24,554 bases of DNA from Acidithiobacillus montserratensis. Its GTDB lineage: Bacteria > Pseudomonadota > Gammaproteobacteria > Acidithiobacillales > Acidithiobacillaceae. Below the pieces are notes generated by a model. The model had not been told where the DNA came from. It saw nothing but the letters and a program-made list of their open reading frames with translations, and ran no database searches. A program made the translations under genes and the position numbers. The stretch spans positions 1 to 24,554 of the forward strand of contig NZ_JABBOU010000038.1 in assembly GCF_018853465.1 (NCBI RefSeq). The letters run 5' to 3'. Every line of letters begins with the position of its first letter. Position 1 is the first letter of the stretch. Positions 16,755 through 24,554 of the stretch are shown here, in pieces.

Positions 16755-19013
16755 ATGATCGACAAGTCTCTGGAAAAATCTATCAATCAGGCATTTCAGA
16801 TTGCCCGCCAGTATGGACATGAATACGCATCGGTAGAACATTTGCTCCTGGCTCTGCTCGATAATCCGGAGGGGCAGGAGGTTCTGCAGGCCTGTGGCGG
16901 CAACACCGCCCATCTGTCCATGGAATTGCAGAACTTTCTCGAGCGCAAGGTGCCCGCCATGGGTCCCGCCGGGACCGTCAACACCCAACCCTCGGTTGGC
17001 TTTCAGCGCGTCATTCAGCGCGCGCTCTATCACGTCCAGTCTGCGGGCAAAGAAGCCGTATCCGGTGCCAATGTCATTGTCGCCATGTTTGCTGAACGTG
17101 AGTCTCACGCGGTGTACTTCCTGCAGAAAGAACATGTGACCCGATTGGACGTTGTCAACTATCTGGCGCACGGCCTGCGCAAGGATGAAGCCATGGACGA
17201 GGAAGAAGAGGAAATCGAAGGCAACACCGAAAAGAAGGGAAACAGCAAGGATCCCCTGCAAGCCTATGCCCGCAATCTGAATGCCATGGCCAGAGCCGGA
17301 CGTCTTGACCCGCTGATCGGGCGCCAGGATGAAGTCATTCGGGCTTTGCAGGTGCTGGCGCGGCGCCGCAAAAATAATCCTTTGTTTGTCGGCGAACCCG
17401 GAGTCGGCAAAACCGCCATTGTCGAGGGTATCGCCCGCGCCATTGTCGCCGGAAAAGTTCCGGAGTTGCTGGAAGACGTGACCATTTACGCCCTTGATCT
17501 CGGCGCCCTGATAGCTGGTTCACGCTATCGTGGCGACTTTGAGGAGCGCCTCAAGGCCGTATTGAAAGCCCTGCGCAAGCAGCCGGGCAGCATTCTTTTC
17601 ATCGACGAAATCCATACCCTGATTGGCGCCGGAGCCGCTTCCGGCGGCGCCATGGATGCCTCTAATCTGCTCAAACCGGCGCTGGCCTCTGGTGAGCTCA
17701 AATGTATCGGCGCCACCACTTACCAGGAGTTCCGCCAGCATTTCGAAAAAGACCGCGCCCTCACCCGACGCTTTCAGAAAATTGATGTTCCCGAACCTTC
17801 TCAGGAAGAATCCATACAGATTCTGCGCGGACTGAAAAGCCAGTTTGAACAGCATCACCATCTGCGCTACACCGACACCGCCCTGCGCGCAGCCGTGGAA
17901 CTTTCGGTTAAGCATATTCATGACCGCCACCTGCCGGACAAGGCCATTGATCTCATTGATGAAGTGGGCGCAGCCCAGGCCTTGCTACCGCCCTCTAAAC
18001 GGAAAAAAAGTATTGGTATTCATGATATTGAAGAAATGGTAGCGCGGGTGGCGCGGATTCCCGGTAAAAATGTCTCCCTGGACGACCGGCAGGCGCTGAA
18101 AAACCTGGAAAGAGATCTGGGGCTGGTGATTTATGGTCAGGAAAAAGCCATTCAGGAACTGTCCTCCGCTATCAAAATGGCCCGGGCCGGACTCCGCCAT
18201 CATGAAAAGCCGGTGGGTACTTTCCTGTTTTCCGGCCCCACCGGTGTCGGTAAAACCGAACTCAGCCGGCAATTGGCCAGCTTGCTGGGGATTCCCCTGC
18301 TCCGTTTTGACATGAGCGAATACATGGAACGCCACACCGTATCCCGCCTGATTGGCGCTCCTCCCGGCTATGTAGGACATGATCAGGCCGGGCAACTGAC
18401 CGAGGCCGTCAGCCGTAATCCCCATTCGGTGCTGCTCCTCGATGAAATCGAAAAGGCCCATCCGGATATTTTCAATGTCCTGCTGCAGGTCATGGATCAC
18501 GGCAAGCTCACCGATGCCGGGGGGCGTTCCGTGGATTTCCGCCACGTTGTCCTCATCATGACCACCAATGCCGGTGCGGAATCCCGGAACAAGGCCAGCA
18601 TTGGCTTCATGAAGCCCGCCGAAAAGGAAGGCGGTCAGGAAATGGAAACCATCCGCCGGATGTTCTCACCGGAGTTCCGCAATCGTCTGGATGCCGTCGT
18701 GCCCTTCAGCGCCCTGTCCCGGGAAAACATCCTCCATGTGGTCGACAAGTTCATCATGGAACTGGATGAACAGTTACTCGGCAAGGGCTACAGCCTCGAA
18801 ATCAGTCCGGAGCTCCGCCAGTGGCTGGCTGACAAGGGCTATGATCCGCAGATGGGCGCCAGGCCCATGGCCCGGGTCATTCAGGAACACCTGAAGAAAC
18901 CCCTGGCGGAACATATTCTTTTCGGGGATCTGCCGAAAGGTACAAGGATCAGGGCGACCCTGGAAGAGGATGAAGTCAAACTGCAGATCCCCGAAGCGGT
19001 GTCTGTGGAATAA
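16755..19013 (+). CDS. clpA: ClpA, ATPase subunit of the ClpAP protease
   Basis: ClpA is the AAA+ unfoldase that feeds substrates to ClpP. The 752 residues match E. coli ClpA closely in length and layout. A double Clp N-domain covers about 1-140, where ClpS binds; an acidic linker (DEEEEEIEG) lies near 148-156. D1 has Walker A GEPGVGKT at 213-220 and Walker [10 protein letters not shown]2 has Walker A GPTGVGKT at 494-501 and [13 protein letters not shown]. The ClpP-docking tripeptide appears as IGF at 616-618. There is no ClpB-type middle coiled coil. AAGGAG from the clpS end lies eight bases before the ATG. clpP is not in the window. The stop is three bases from the selO start. Confidence 0.97.
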   Translation: MIDKSLEKSINQAFQIARQYGHEYASVEHLLLALLDNPEGQEVLQACGGNTAHLSMELQNFLERKVPAMGPAGTVNTQPSVGFQRVIQRALYHVQSAGKEAVSGANVIVAMFAERESHAVYFLQKEHVTRLDVVNYLAHGLRKDEAMDEEEEEIEGNTEKKGNSKDPLQAYARNLNAMARAGRLDPLIGRQDEVIRALQVLARRRKNNPLFVGEPGVGKTAIVEGIARAIVAGKVPELLEDVTIYALDLGALIAGSRYRGDFEERLKAVLKALRKQPGSILFIDEIHTLIGAGAASGGAMDASNLLKPALASGELKCIGATTYQEFRQHFEKDRALTRRFQKIDVPEPSQEESIQILRGLKSQFEQHHHLRYTDTALRAAVELSVKHIHDRHLPDKAIDLIDEVGAAQALLPPSKRKKSIGIHDIEEMVARVARIPGKNVSLDDRQALKNLERDLGLVIYGQEKAIQELSSAIKMARAGLRHHEKPVGTFLFSGPTGVGKTELSRQLASLLGIPLLRFDMSEYMERHTVSRLIGAPPGYVGHDQAGQLTEAVSRNPHSVLLLDEIEKAHPDIFNVLLQVMDHGKLTDAGGRSVDFRHVVLIMTTNAGAESRNKASIGFMKPAEKEGGQEMETIRRMFSPEFRNRLDAVVPFSALSRENILHVVDKFIMELDEQLLGKGYSLEISPELRQWLADKGYDPQMGARPMARVIQEHLKKPLAEHILFGDLPKGTRIRATLEEDEVKLQIPEAVSVE

Positions 19014-19016
19014 GGC

Positions 19017-20492
19017 ATGGACGCTTGCGGCTTTCATTTTGACAACAGCTACGTCCGCGAGCTGGAGGGCTTTTTCGCCCCCTGGCAAGCGGCAACCGTG
19101 CCCTCCCCCCGCTTATTAAAGCTCAATCATCCCCTGGCCACGGCGCTGGGACTGGATATTGCGGCCTTGGAGACTGAGCGGGGTGCGGCCATTTTTTCCG
19201 GCAACGCTCTTCCCGAAGGTGCTGAGCCCCTGGCCCAGGCTTATGCTGGCCATCAATTCGGTCACCTGTCTCCGCAACTGGGGGATGGTCGGGCCTTGCT
19301 GCTGGGCGAGATTCTGGCTCCCGACGGTAAGCGCTGGGACCTGCAGCTCAAGGGTTCGGGACGTACGCCCTTCTCCCGGGGAGGCGATGGCAAGGCAGCC
19401 CTCGGACCCGTGCTCCGCGAATATCTGCTGGGGGAAGCCATGCATGCCCTTGGTATCCCCACCACCCGCGCCCTGGCTGCGGTCAGTACTGGGGAGACCA
19501 TTCACCGCGACATGCCCCAGCCTGGGGCCATTTTGACCCGGGTAGCCGCCAGCCATATTCGTGTCGGTACTTTTCAGTTTTTTGCCCTGCGCGATGATCG
19601 GGACAAGGTCCGCAAACTGGCCGACTATACCCTTGCCCGTCACTACCCAGATGCTCAGCATGCCGACAATCCCTATCTCGCACTCTTTCAGGCGGTAGCG
19701 GAGCGCCAGGCGGCACTACTGGCCCGCTGGATGCTGGCAGGTTTCATCCATGGCGTGATGAATACGGATAACATGAGCATTGCCGGGGAAACCATCGATT
19801 ATGGTCCCTGCGCATTTATGGACCGTTATGATCCCGCCACCGTATTCAGTTCCATTGATAGTCAGGGACGTTACGCCTACGGCAATCAACCGCTGATTGC
19901 ACAATGGAACCTGACCCGCTTTGCCGAAACCCTGGTGGAACTGGTGGATACTGACAGTGAAGCAGCTATTGCCCTGCTGACCGAAGCCATCAACCAGTTT
20001 CCCCGGCAATATACGACTTACTGGTTAGAGGGTATGCGCGCCAAGCTGGGATTGGTTACTAAGGAAGATCAGGATCAGGAACTGGCCCAACAATGGCTGA
20101 CGACCCTGGAAGGAAACTCGGTGGATCTCACCCGGGCTTTCCGTAGTCTCTCGGCAGTCGTTCTGGGCAATCCTGCGGCCCTCCGCAGTCAGTTAGATGT
20201 ACCCGCTGCGGCTGACCCCTGGCTGCAACGCTGGCAGGAAAGATTATCCAGGGAGCCCATGCCTGCCACCGAGCGAGCCACGCGCATGGATCAGGTGAAT
20301 CCTGTATATATTCCCCGCAATCATAAAGTCGAGGAGGCCCTGCAAGCCGCCACCCAGCAGGGCGATCTGGAACCCTTTCAACGGCTTCTGGACGTGCTTG
20401 CCGAGCCCTTCAATGAACGCCCGGGCCTCGAAAGCTATGCCCAGCCTGCCCCAGAAAGCTTCGGGGTTTACAAGACCTTCTGTGGTACCTGA
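19017..20492 (+). CDS. selO: Protein adenylyltransferase SelO (YdiU family)
   Basis: SelO is a pseudokinase-fold enzyme that transfers AMP from ATP to Ser, Thr or Tyr of target proteins; in bacteria it is linked to redox stress. The 491-residue protein has family marks QAYAGHQFGHLSPQLGDGRA near 72-91, LQLKGSGRTPFSRGGDGKA near 107-125, LREYLLGEAMHALGIPTTRA, and HGVMNTDNMSIAGETIDYGPCAF in the middle (metal and catalytic region). The C-terminus ends FCGT: Cys489 occupies the place of the selenocysteine of eukaryotic SelO. It begins three bases after the clpA stop without a good Shine-Dalgarno of its own, so it is likely translated by coupling with clpA. Its last 25 bp overlap the convergent amidotransferase gene. 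Confidence 0.95.
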   Translation: MDACGFHFDNSYVRELEGFFAPWQAATVPSPRLLKLNHPLATALGLDIAALETERGAAIFSGNALPEGAEPLAQAYAGHQFGHLSPQLGDGRALLLGEILAPDGKRWDLQLKGSGRTPFSRGGDGKAALGPVLREYLLGEAMHALGIPTTRALAAVSTGETIHRDMPQPGAILTRVAASHIRVGTFQFFALRDDRDKVRKLADYTLARHYPDAQHADNPYLALFQAVAERQAALLARWMLAGFIHGVMNTDNMSIAGETIDYGPCAFMDRYDPATVFSSIDSQGRYAYGNQPLIAQWNLTRFAETLVELVDTDSEAAIALLTEAINQFPRQYTTYWLEGMRAKLGLVTKEDQDQELAQQWLTTLEGNSVDLTRAFRSLSAVVLGNPAALRSQLDVPAAADPWLQRWQERLSREPMPATERATRMDQVNPVYIPRNHKVEEALQAATQQGDLEPFQRLLDVLAEPFNERPGLESYAQPAPESFGVYKTFCGT

Positions 20493-21178
20493 GTACTGAG
20501 AAAATCCAGCACGCGCTGTACCTGGGCATGGATGTCTGCATAGGCGTCAGCCGCTGCCTCCAGCATCTCTTCAGGACTTTGAATACCCGGCTGATCCGGG
20601 ATGATTTCGTCGGCAGCATGCTGGATCAGGGCGGCAATGCTAGTGGCCGTACTTTCCAGATGAAATTGCAAGCCGATCACCTGACTACCGATTTGAAAGG
20701 CCTGATTTTCACAGGCGGCACTATGCGCCAATCGGGTTGCCCCGACCGGCAAGTCAAAAGTCTCCCCATGCCAATGAAAAGCCAGAAATTGTCCGGGAAA
20801 CTGAAAATGATCTGCATCGGTCATTTCTGCCTGCACGGGAAACCAGCCGATTTCTTTCTGCCTGGCCAGATACACCCGCGCCCCGCAGACATGAGCAATC
20901 AGTTGGGCACCCAGACAAATGCCGAGAATCGACAGATCGGCCTGGATGGCTTCGGCAATGAAACGCTTTTCTGCAGACAACCAGGGATGTTCCGCTTCAT
21001 CGTGGATGCTCATGGGACCGCCGAGAATAATGAGCAGATCAAAAGCTGAGGCTTCTTCTGGTAACCGCTCATCGGCATGAAAGCGCGTCCAGGTCACCAG
21101 AGCCTTGCGATCCTGTAACCAGGTTTCCATACTCCCCAATCCTTCAAAAGGCACATGCTGTAAAACATGAACACGCAT
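20468..21178 (-). CDS. Class I glutamine amidotransferase domain protein (GMP synthase-like)
   Basis: This is a 236-residue stand-alone class I amidotransferase. The nucleophile motif ILGICLGAQLIAH has Cys88, and GLQFHLEST gives the catalytic His173 and Glu175. LLIILGGPMSIHDEAEHPWL near 48-67 is the oxyanion-strand region typical of the YfeJ/GuaA-like group. There is no synthetase domain, so ammonia acceptor and true substrate are unknown; relatives act on gamma-glutamyl compounds or have been annotated as GMP synthase-like. I start at 21178 (MRVHVLQHVPFEG), with GGAGG eight bases upstream; an upstream extension in frame to 21247 lacks support. The stop lies inside selO, 25 bp from its end. 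It is downstream of the peroxiredoxin gene but separated by that gene's terminator. Confidence 0.85.
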   Translation of the reverse strand: MRVHVLQHVPFEGLGSMETWLQDRKALVTWTRFHADERLPEEASAFDLLIILGGPMSIHDEAEHPWLSAEKRFIAEAIQADLSILGICLGAQLIAHVCGARVYLARQKEIGWFPVQAEMTDADHFQFPGQFLAFHWHGETFDLPVGATRLAHSAACENQAFQIGSQVIGLQFHLESTATSIAALIQHAADEIIPDQPGIQSPEEMLEAAADAYADIHAQVQRVLDFLSTQVPQKVL

Positions 21179-21245
21179 GATGGAATCCTCCCTCTGCTGA
21201 CAAATCCAAACTGAATGACATGACCCTGCTGTCAGAATACTCCCC

Positions 21246-21287
21246 AAAAAGCACGCCCGTCAGTCTTTGCAGATCTGACGGGCGTGG
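21246..21287 (-). terminator. Rho-independent terminator of the peroxiredoxin gene
   Basis: CACGCCCGTCAG (21252-21263) and CTGACGGGCGTG (21275-21286) pair perfectly over 12 bp with an 11-base loop. On the minus strand the stem is followed by TTTTT (21250-21246). It lies about 20 bp after the peroxiredoxin stop codon. Confidence 0.88.
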
Positions 21288-21307
21288 CTCAACGATCCAT
21301 CAATTCC

Positions 21308-21964
21308 TTATTTTTTGGGGGCTTTGGCCATCCGCAAGTAAGGCAGTTTGATATCGATGTTGCCAAACTTTTCCTTGGCCTGATCATCATTCAGGGACAG
21401 AGCGACGATCACATCCTGACCGGGAACCCAGTTGGCGGGAGTAGCAATCGGCACGCCATCCGTCGCCTGAATGGCATCCAGAGCACGCAGAATTTCCGCG
21501 AAATTGCGGCCTACAGACATGGGGTACAACATGGTAAGACGCACTTTCTTGTCGGGACCGATAATGAACACAGAACGCACCGTCGCCGTATTGGCCGCAG
21601 TTCGGTTATCGGGAAGATAAGCATCGGCCGGCAACATGTCATACAGCTTGGAAACATGCAGGGAAGTATCGTCAATAATCGGGAAATCCGCCGGAGCACC
21701 CGCGAAGGCTTCAATATCCCGCTTCCATTTTTTGTGTTCTTCCACGGTATCCACAGAAACACCCATCACCTTGGTGTTGCGCTTGGCAAATTCGGGAGCC
21801 AGCTGGGCTACCGCACCAAATTCCGTTGTACAAACCGGGGTAAAATCGCGGGGGTGAGAGAAGAGAATGGCATAGCTATCTCCAATCCATTCATGGAGAT
21901 TGAGCTTTCCGGCGGTGGAATCTACGGTAAAGTCTGGAGCAACATCATTAATACGAATGGTCAT
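21308..21964 (-). CDS. 1-Cys peroxiredoxin (Prx6 subfamily)
   Basis: This thiol peroxidase reduces H2O2 and organic hydroperoxides. The 218 residues include HPRDFTPVCTTE near 37-48 with peroxidatic Cys45, plus Thr42, the active-site set of peroxiredoxins. There is no other cysteine in the protein, so it must be a 1-Cys enzyme recycled by an outside thiol. The long C-terminal domain (ATVRSVFIIGPDKKVRLTMLYP, then a segment ending LPYLRMAKAPKK) is that of the Prx6 group. The start at 21964 has GAGG nine bases upstream; the Met at 21973 is directly abutted by that same site and is less likely. A strong promoter and a strong terminator make it a single-gene unit. Such an enzyme suits an organism facing iron- and sulfur-driven oxidative stress. 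Confidence 0.95.
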   Translation of the reverse strand: MTIRINDVAPDFTVDSTAGKLNLHEWIGDSYAILFSHPRDFTPVCTTEFGAVAQLAPEFAKRNTKVMGVSVDTVEEHKKWKRDIEAFAGAPADFPIIDDTSLHVSKLYDMLPADAYLPDNRTAANTATVRSVFIIGPDKKVRLTMLYPMSVGRNFAEILRALDAIQATDGVPIATPANWVPGQDVIVALSLNDDQAKEKFGNIDIKLPYLRMAKAPKK

Positions 21965-22025
21965 CTGAGTCATCCTCTATCTATTCAGGTTAAGGTCAGG
22001 TACTACGCATCTTCACTACAGAATG

Positions 22026-22054
22026 ACTATACCAAAGTCGGTTTAGAATATCAA
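22026..22054 (-). promoter_or_regulatory. Strong sigma-70-type promoter of the peroxiredoxin gene
   Basis: TTGATA (22054-22049), a 17-bp spacer and TATAGT (22031-22026) on the minus strand give near-consensus hexamers at ideal spacing. Transcription would start near 22019, about 55 nt before the ATG. A run of A/T-rich sequence (about 22056-22095) lies directly upstream and could serve as an UP element. Confidence 0.7.
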
Positions 22055-22127
22055 CAGATATTTTTTATTTAAAAACTAGACTAATTTTAAATAGTAGCTC
22101 ACAGGTGTTCGTTCTTATTGACTAGCT

Positions 22128-22511
22128 TCAGGGAGAGCGCCAGTAGGGCGCCAACAACAAGGCTTCGGGCACCAGGGTTTTGATGGCTGCAGGAATTTCC
22201 AGAGTCAGTCCGGGGCGCGGGCGAATACTCACCCAGAGCAGATTGGTACGCAGGTTCATGTCAGCGAAAACCACCCAGCTGTCATAATGTTTGAGTACGG
22301 CATTGATAATACGCAAGGTATGCTGCTGACGCAGGCCGCTTTTATCCCGTAACCCGGGAATCAGCATACGGAAGTCGGCGAGCAGATGACCATTTTCATC
22401 ACGACTGGGAACCCGACGCCAGAGGGGTTCGTCGGGATGAAAAACAGCCTGAGAGGCCTTCTTCAGATGAGTCGGCTCAGAATGCTGGCGTATCGATGGT
22501 GCTGCAGACAT
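22128..22511 (-). CDS. Unrecognised 127-residue protein
   Basis: I do not recognise this protein. It starts at 22511 (MSAAPSIRQHSEPTH) with AGGAGA about six bases upstream. The frame continues upstream, but the next Met (22526) overlaps that Shine-Dalgarno. The first third is polar and may be flexible. A compact core follows from about residue 40: ADFRMLIPGLR, LRIINAVLKHYDSWVVFADMNLRTNLLWVSIRPRPG, ending with PEALLLAPYW. It has no cysteine, no signal peptide and no transmembrane segment, and predicted charge is basic. Codon use and the Shine-Dalgarno look like those of real genes. It lies 86 bp downstream of ppa in the same direction and upstream of the peroxiredoxin promoter, so it may be a small DNA-, RNA- or protein-binding factor, but this is only a guess. 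Confidence 0.7.
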   Translation of the reverse strand: MSAAPSIRQHSEPTHLKKASQAVFHPDEPLWRRVPSRDENGHLLADFRMLIPGLRDKSGLRQQHTLRIINAVLKHYDSWVVFADMNLRTNLLWVSIRPRPGLTLEIPAAIKTLVPEALLLAPYWRSP

Positions 22512-22561
22512 GGGGATCTCCTGCATGTGCAAGTCACCGCCACAGTCTGCCTGCTCCGCTG

Positions 22562-22578
22562 CGGGGCGGCAAGCCCCG
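22562..22578 (-). other. GC hairpin after ppa
   Basis: CGGGGC (22578-22573 on the minus strand) can pair with GCCCCG (22567-22562) across a five-base loop, 20 bp after the ppa stop. There is no T-run, so it is not a classical terminator; it may stabilise or attenuate the transcript into the next gene. Confidence 0.35.
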
Positions 22579-22597
22579 AATGTTGTCCAGATGAAGC

Positions 22598-23119
22598 CTA
22601 GCCGTGGCGTTTGACGTCCGCTTCGATGATTTTGCGGGCTGCAGCGAGATTGGCCCAGTCTTTCATCTTCACCCACTTACCGGGCTCAAGATCCTTGTAG
22701 TGCTCAAAAAAGTGGCGGATCTGCTGGCGGATGTGTTCCGGCAAATCCTCGACATCGCGAATGTCGGCATAGCCTGCTGCGACTTTTTCGTGGGGAACGG
22801 CGACGATTTTCGCATCAATTCCATGCTCATCTTCCATCATCAGAACGCCGACGGGACGGGCGCGGATGACCGTACCGGGAGCCACCGGTTGCGGAGACCA
22901 GACCAGGCAATCGGTGGGGTCACCATCATCGGAGAGGGTGTTGGGAATAAATCCGTAGTTGAGGGGATAATGCATGGCGGTGAACAGGAAACGGTCGACA
23001 AATACCGCACCGGCTTCCTTGTCCATCTCATATTTGACGGAAGAACCCTGGGGCACTTCGATCACCACATTGATATCGTCCGGTAAGGATTTACCTGCCG
23101 GTATTTTTTTCAGGTCCAT
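22598..23119 (-). CDS. ppa: Inorganic pyrophosphatase (family I)
   Basis: This soluble pyrophosphatase hydrolyses PPi to two phosphates, driving biosynthetic reactions forward. The 173-residue length is normal for bacterial family I enzymes. The signature [10 protein letters not shown] at about 64-73 carries metal-binding Asp65, Asp67 and Asp70. VKYEMDK near 28-34, VDRFLF near 41-46 and the LNYGFIPNT loop near 53-61 supply further active-site residues, and [10 protein letters not shown] near 96-105 gives the other metal Asp. AAGGAG stands six bases before the ATG. It follows kdsB by 22 bp in the same direction, so it is likely the tail of the lpxK operon or its near neighbour. Confidence 0.97.
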   Translation of the reverse strand: MDLKKIPAGKSLPDDINVVIEVPQGSSVKYEMDKEAGAVFVDRFLFTAMHYPLNYGFIPNTLSDDGDPTDCLVWSPQPVAPGTVIRARPVGVLMMEDEHGIDAKIVAVPHEKVAAGYADIRDVEDLPEHIRQQIRHFFEHYKDLEPGKWVKMKDWANLAAARKIIEADVKRHG

Positions 23120-23141
23120 AGATCACTCCTTAGATGGTGGT

Positions 23142-23900
23142 TCAGGAAAAAAGACGACGTACCCGCTCCAGATCGGCCAGCGTGTCCACGCCGGCCGGGG
23201 GCACTTCCGCAGCGCAATATACCGCAATTTGCACACCCCGCTCCAATGCGCGCATTTGCTCCAGCGATTCGATCTGTTCCAGGGGACTGGCTGGCCAGCG
23301 GGCATAATCCTGCAGAAACTGGTGACGATAGGCATAAAGTCCGAGATGACGCCACCAGTGGCCGCCATCCGGCAAAGGGTCCTGCGGCTGCATGGGGAAA
23401 TACTGGCGATGCCAGGGAATCGGAGCACGGGAAAAATACCGGGCATGACCCTGATCGTTACAGATCAGCTTTACGGCATGGGGGTCTGCCAGTTCCGCCC
23501 AATGATGGATGGGGACAGCGGCGGTCGCCATTTTCAAGGCCTCATTTTCCAGCAACAATTTTGCAGTGGCCTGCAAAAGGGCCGGGGGCATTCCGGGTTC
23601 ATCTCCCTGCAGGTTGACGATCACCGCATCGGCAGGCAAGTCCAGTAACCGGGCGGCTTCGGCGAGCCTTTCCGTCCCGCAGACATGGTCTGGTGAGGTC
23701 AGCAAGACTTCTCCACCATGATCCTCAATACAGGCGACAATCTCCGGATGGTCAGCGGCCACCACGACCCGGGATGCGCCGCTTGCCACGGCGCGGCGGC
23801 GTACCTGTTCAATCATGGGTAACCCGCCCACATCCAGCAGCACCTTGCGGGGCAGACGAGTGGAGGCCAGGCGGGCCGGAATGAGCACACAAAAACTCAT
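23142..23900 (-). CDS. kdsB: 3-deoxy-manno-octulosonate cytidylyltransferase
   Basis: KdsB activates KDO with CTP to CMP-KDO, the donor for the inner core of lipopolysaccharide. The 252-residue protein starts with LIPARLASTRLPRK at about 6-19, the nucleotide-binding signature. VVVAADHPEI, CGTERLAEAA, VNLQGDEP near 94-101, and YFSRAPIPW near 154-162 follow, with HLGLYAYR in the C-terminal half; all are KdsB family marks. Its ATG overlaps the TGA stop of the upstream Trm112-like gene by four bases (ATGA), so translation is coupled. The order lpxK, Trm112-like, kdsB is a common lipid A/LPS run in proteobacteria. Confidence 0.96.
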   Translation of the reverse strand: MSFCVLIPARLASTRLPRKVLLDVGGLPMIEQVRRRAVASGASRVVVAADHPEIVACIEDHGGEVLLTSPDHVCGTERLAEAARLLDLPADAVIVNLQGDEPGMPPALLQATAKLLLENEALKMATAAVPIHHWAELADPHAVKLICNDQGHARYFSRAPIPWHRQYFPMQPQDPLPDGGHWWRHLGLYAYRHQFLQDYARWPASPLEQIESLEQMRALERGVQIAVYCAAEVPPAGVDTLADLERVRRLFS

Positions 23901-24079
23901 GCGGGCTTGTCCACGTAAGGTTTGGCTTCATCCAGCAACAGCACCGGAATGTCATCGCGGATGGGATATTGCAGATGGCAGCGCGGACAACACAGTGCCT
24001 GCCGCTGCGCGCAGGGTTGCAAGCCCCCTTTGCATTGGGGACAGGCCAACAAATCCAGCAAGCGACGATCAATGCTCAT
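23897..24079 (-). CDS. Trm112-like zinc-ribbon protein (YcaR/UPF0434 family)
   Basis: This is a 60-residue small protein. Two CxxC pairs, Cys13-x-x-Cys16 in LACPQCKG and Cys31-x-x-Cys34 in CCPRCHL, form a likely zinc ribbon. The order [10 protein letters not shown], then [15 protein letters not shown], is the Trm112/YcaR family pattern. In yeast Trm112 activates methyltransferases; the role of the bacterial form is not settled. I use the ATG at 24079, with GGAGG four to five bases upstream. It overlaps the lpxK end by 11 bp and the kdsB start by four bases, typical of a tightly packed operon. Confidence 0.92.
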   Translation of the reverse strand: MSIDRRLLDLLACPQCKGGLQPCAQRQALCCPRCHLQYPIRDDIPVLLLDEAKPYVDKPA

Positions 24080-24554
24080 GGTCCCTCCAGGTTGAAAGCG
24101 CCCTTTCCAGCCAGGGCAAGAAATCGGCTGCCAATTGCGCTTCAATGCGCAATGACCAGTCATCCGCATGGGCAAAGTCCCTACATTTTACGGCATCTTT
24201 TTCGGTCATGACGAGTGGCCGTGGCAAGTGCGCAATATCCTCCCGGCGAAAAACATGATGATCCGGAAAAAATCGAGCATCTACCTCAGCCCCCAGTGCC
24301 TGCAGGGTATCGACAAAGCGTTGCGGACGGGCAATACCGGTCACGGCTGTCCAGTGTTGGCCAGCCAGGCTCTCCAGACTGCGGGTGCGTTGAGGATCGG
24401 CCAACGCCTGCAAGTCCCGGGGCCGCACCTGAAATTGAAAATGCGGCGGTGATTCGCCGGGCGCCAGACTGGCCGCAGCCGCTGCATCCAGCAACAAGGC
24501 ATCGGCCTCCGCGAGGGCGGCAGGAGATTCGCGCAACGGCCACTGCCTGCCGGC
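24069..24554 (-). CDS. lpxK: Tetraacyldisaccharide 4'-kinase LpxK (partial, 5' part outside window)
   Basis: This is the C-terminal 161 residues of LpxK, the inner-membrane kinase that adds the 4' phosphate to the lipid A precursor. The frame is open to the window edge: it begins [21 protein letters not shown], close to the usual LpxK pattern WPLREP. The segment [32 protein letters not shown] followed by [12 protein letters not shown] is the hallmark of the family's C-terminal half. The Walker A region and membrane anchor are missing only because the window ends. The gene is followed by the Trm112-like gene with an 11-bp overlap. Confidence 0.93.
   Translation of the reverse strand, partial: AGRQWPLRESPAALAEADALLLDAAAAASLAPGESPPHFQFQVRPRDLQALADPQRTRSLESLAGQHWTAVTGIARPQRFVDTLQALGAEVDARFFPDHHVFRREDIAHLPRPLVMTEKDAVKCRDFAHADDWSLRIEAQLAADFLPWLERALSTWRDHEH

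Noticed and set aside
20484..20540. TGA after the SelO Cys-Gly-Thr end read as a selenocysteine codon
   Set aside because: The position of the eukaryotic selenocysteine is already filled by a TGT cysteine codon, and codons after TGA show no family similarity or SECIS-like context that I can see.
21284..22072. A 262-codon plus-strand open frame opposite the peroxiredoxin
   Set aside because: Antisense shadow of a clear Prx6 gene; no Shine-Dalgarno and no family character.
22026..22095. OxyR-binding site at the peroxiredoxin promoter
   Set aside because: No ATAG-N7-CTAT series with correct spacing is present; only general A/T richness is seen.
1..24554. Mobile elements, CRISPR arrays or tRNA genes
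   Set aside because: No transposase or integrase frames, spaced repeats, att-like direct repeats or cloverleaf sequences were found while reading both strands.

Overview
The window looks like the chromosome of an acidophilic chemolithoautotroph, most probably an Acidithiobacillus-type proteobacterium. The basis is a proteobacterial-type phosphoribulokinase, moderately high GC with dense house-keeping genes, and the combination of prk, methyl-cycle, glycogen and lipid A genes. The genus is inferred from protein character only; no 16S rRNA or database search was available. I see 25 protein genes (two cut by the window edges), one confident riboswitch, several terminators and candidate promoters. 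There are no tRNA or rRNA genes, insertion sequences, phage genes or CRISPR arrays.

Left block (1-6005, all minus strand). The window opens with the 5' part of a secreted DUF3034-like protein. Its 330-bp upstream region carries a near-consensus sigma-54 promoter and, about 150-170 bp further upstream, a cluster of GTCA/TGAC half-sites resembling an enhancer. Next come phosphoribulokinase (prk, with its own promoter and a strong terminator) and the activated-methyl-cycle genes metF, ahcY and metK. A clear S-adenosylhomocysteine (SAH) riboswitch lies between metK and ahcY. metF starts on the last base of the ahcY stop codon. An outer-membrane beta-barrel gene precedes metK.

Middle block (6128-20492, mostly plus strand). 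A PfkB-family kinase resembling adenosine kinase could remove the adenosine released by AhcY, completing the SAH disposal route encoded next door. It converges on a single-domain rhodanese. Then come glycogen phosphorylase (glgP), cofactor-independent phosphoglycerate mutase (gpmI), an EnvC-type murein hydrolase activator, a CtpA-type protease, a DJ-1/PfpI protein, a periplasmic parvulin isomerase with a strong terminator, and the run clpS-clpA-selO. The gpmI-envC-ctpA order couples a glycolytic gene to envelope remodelling. The clpS-clpA-selO run joins N-degron proteolysis to protein AMPylation.

Right block (20468-24554, all minus strand). This holds a class I glutamine amidotransferase whose 3' end overlaps selO, a 1-Cys peroxiredoxin with a strong sigma-70-type promoter and terminator, an unrecognised 127-residue protein, inorganic pyrophosphatase, and the lipid A/KDO run lpxK (partial)-Trm112-like-kdsB.

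The least explained items are the sigma-54/enhancer region controlling a protein of unknown function, the placement of an SAH riboswitch inside a methyl-cycle cluster next to prk, and the orphan 127-residue protein. I found no clearly new multi-gene system.
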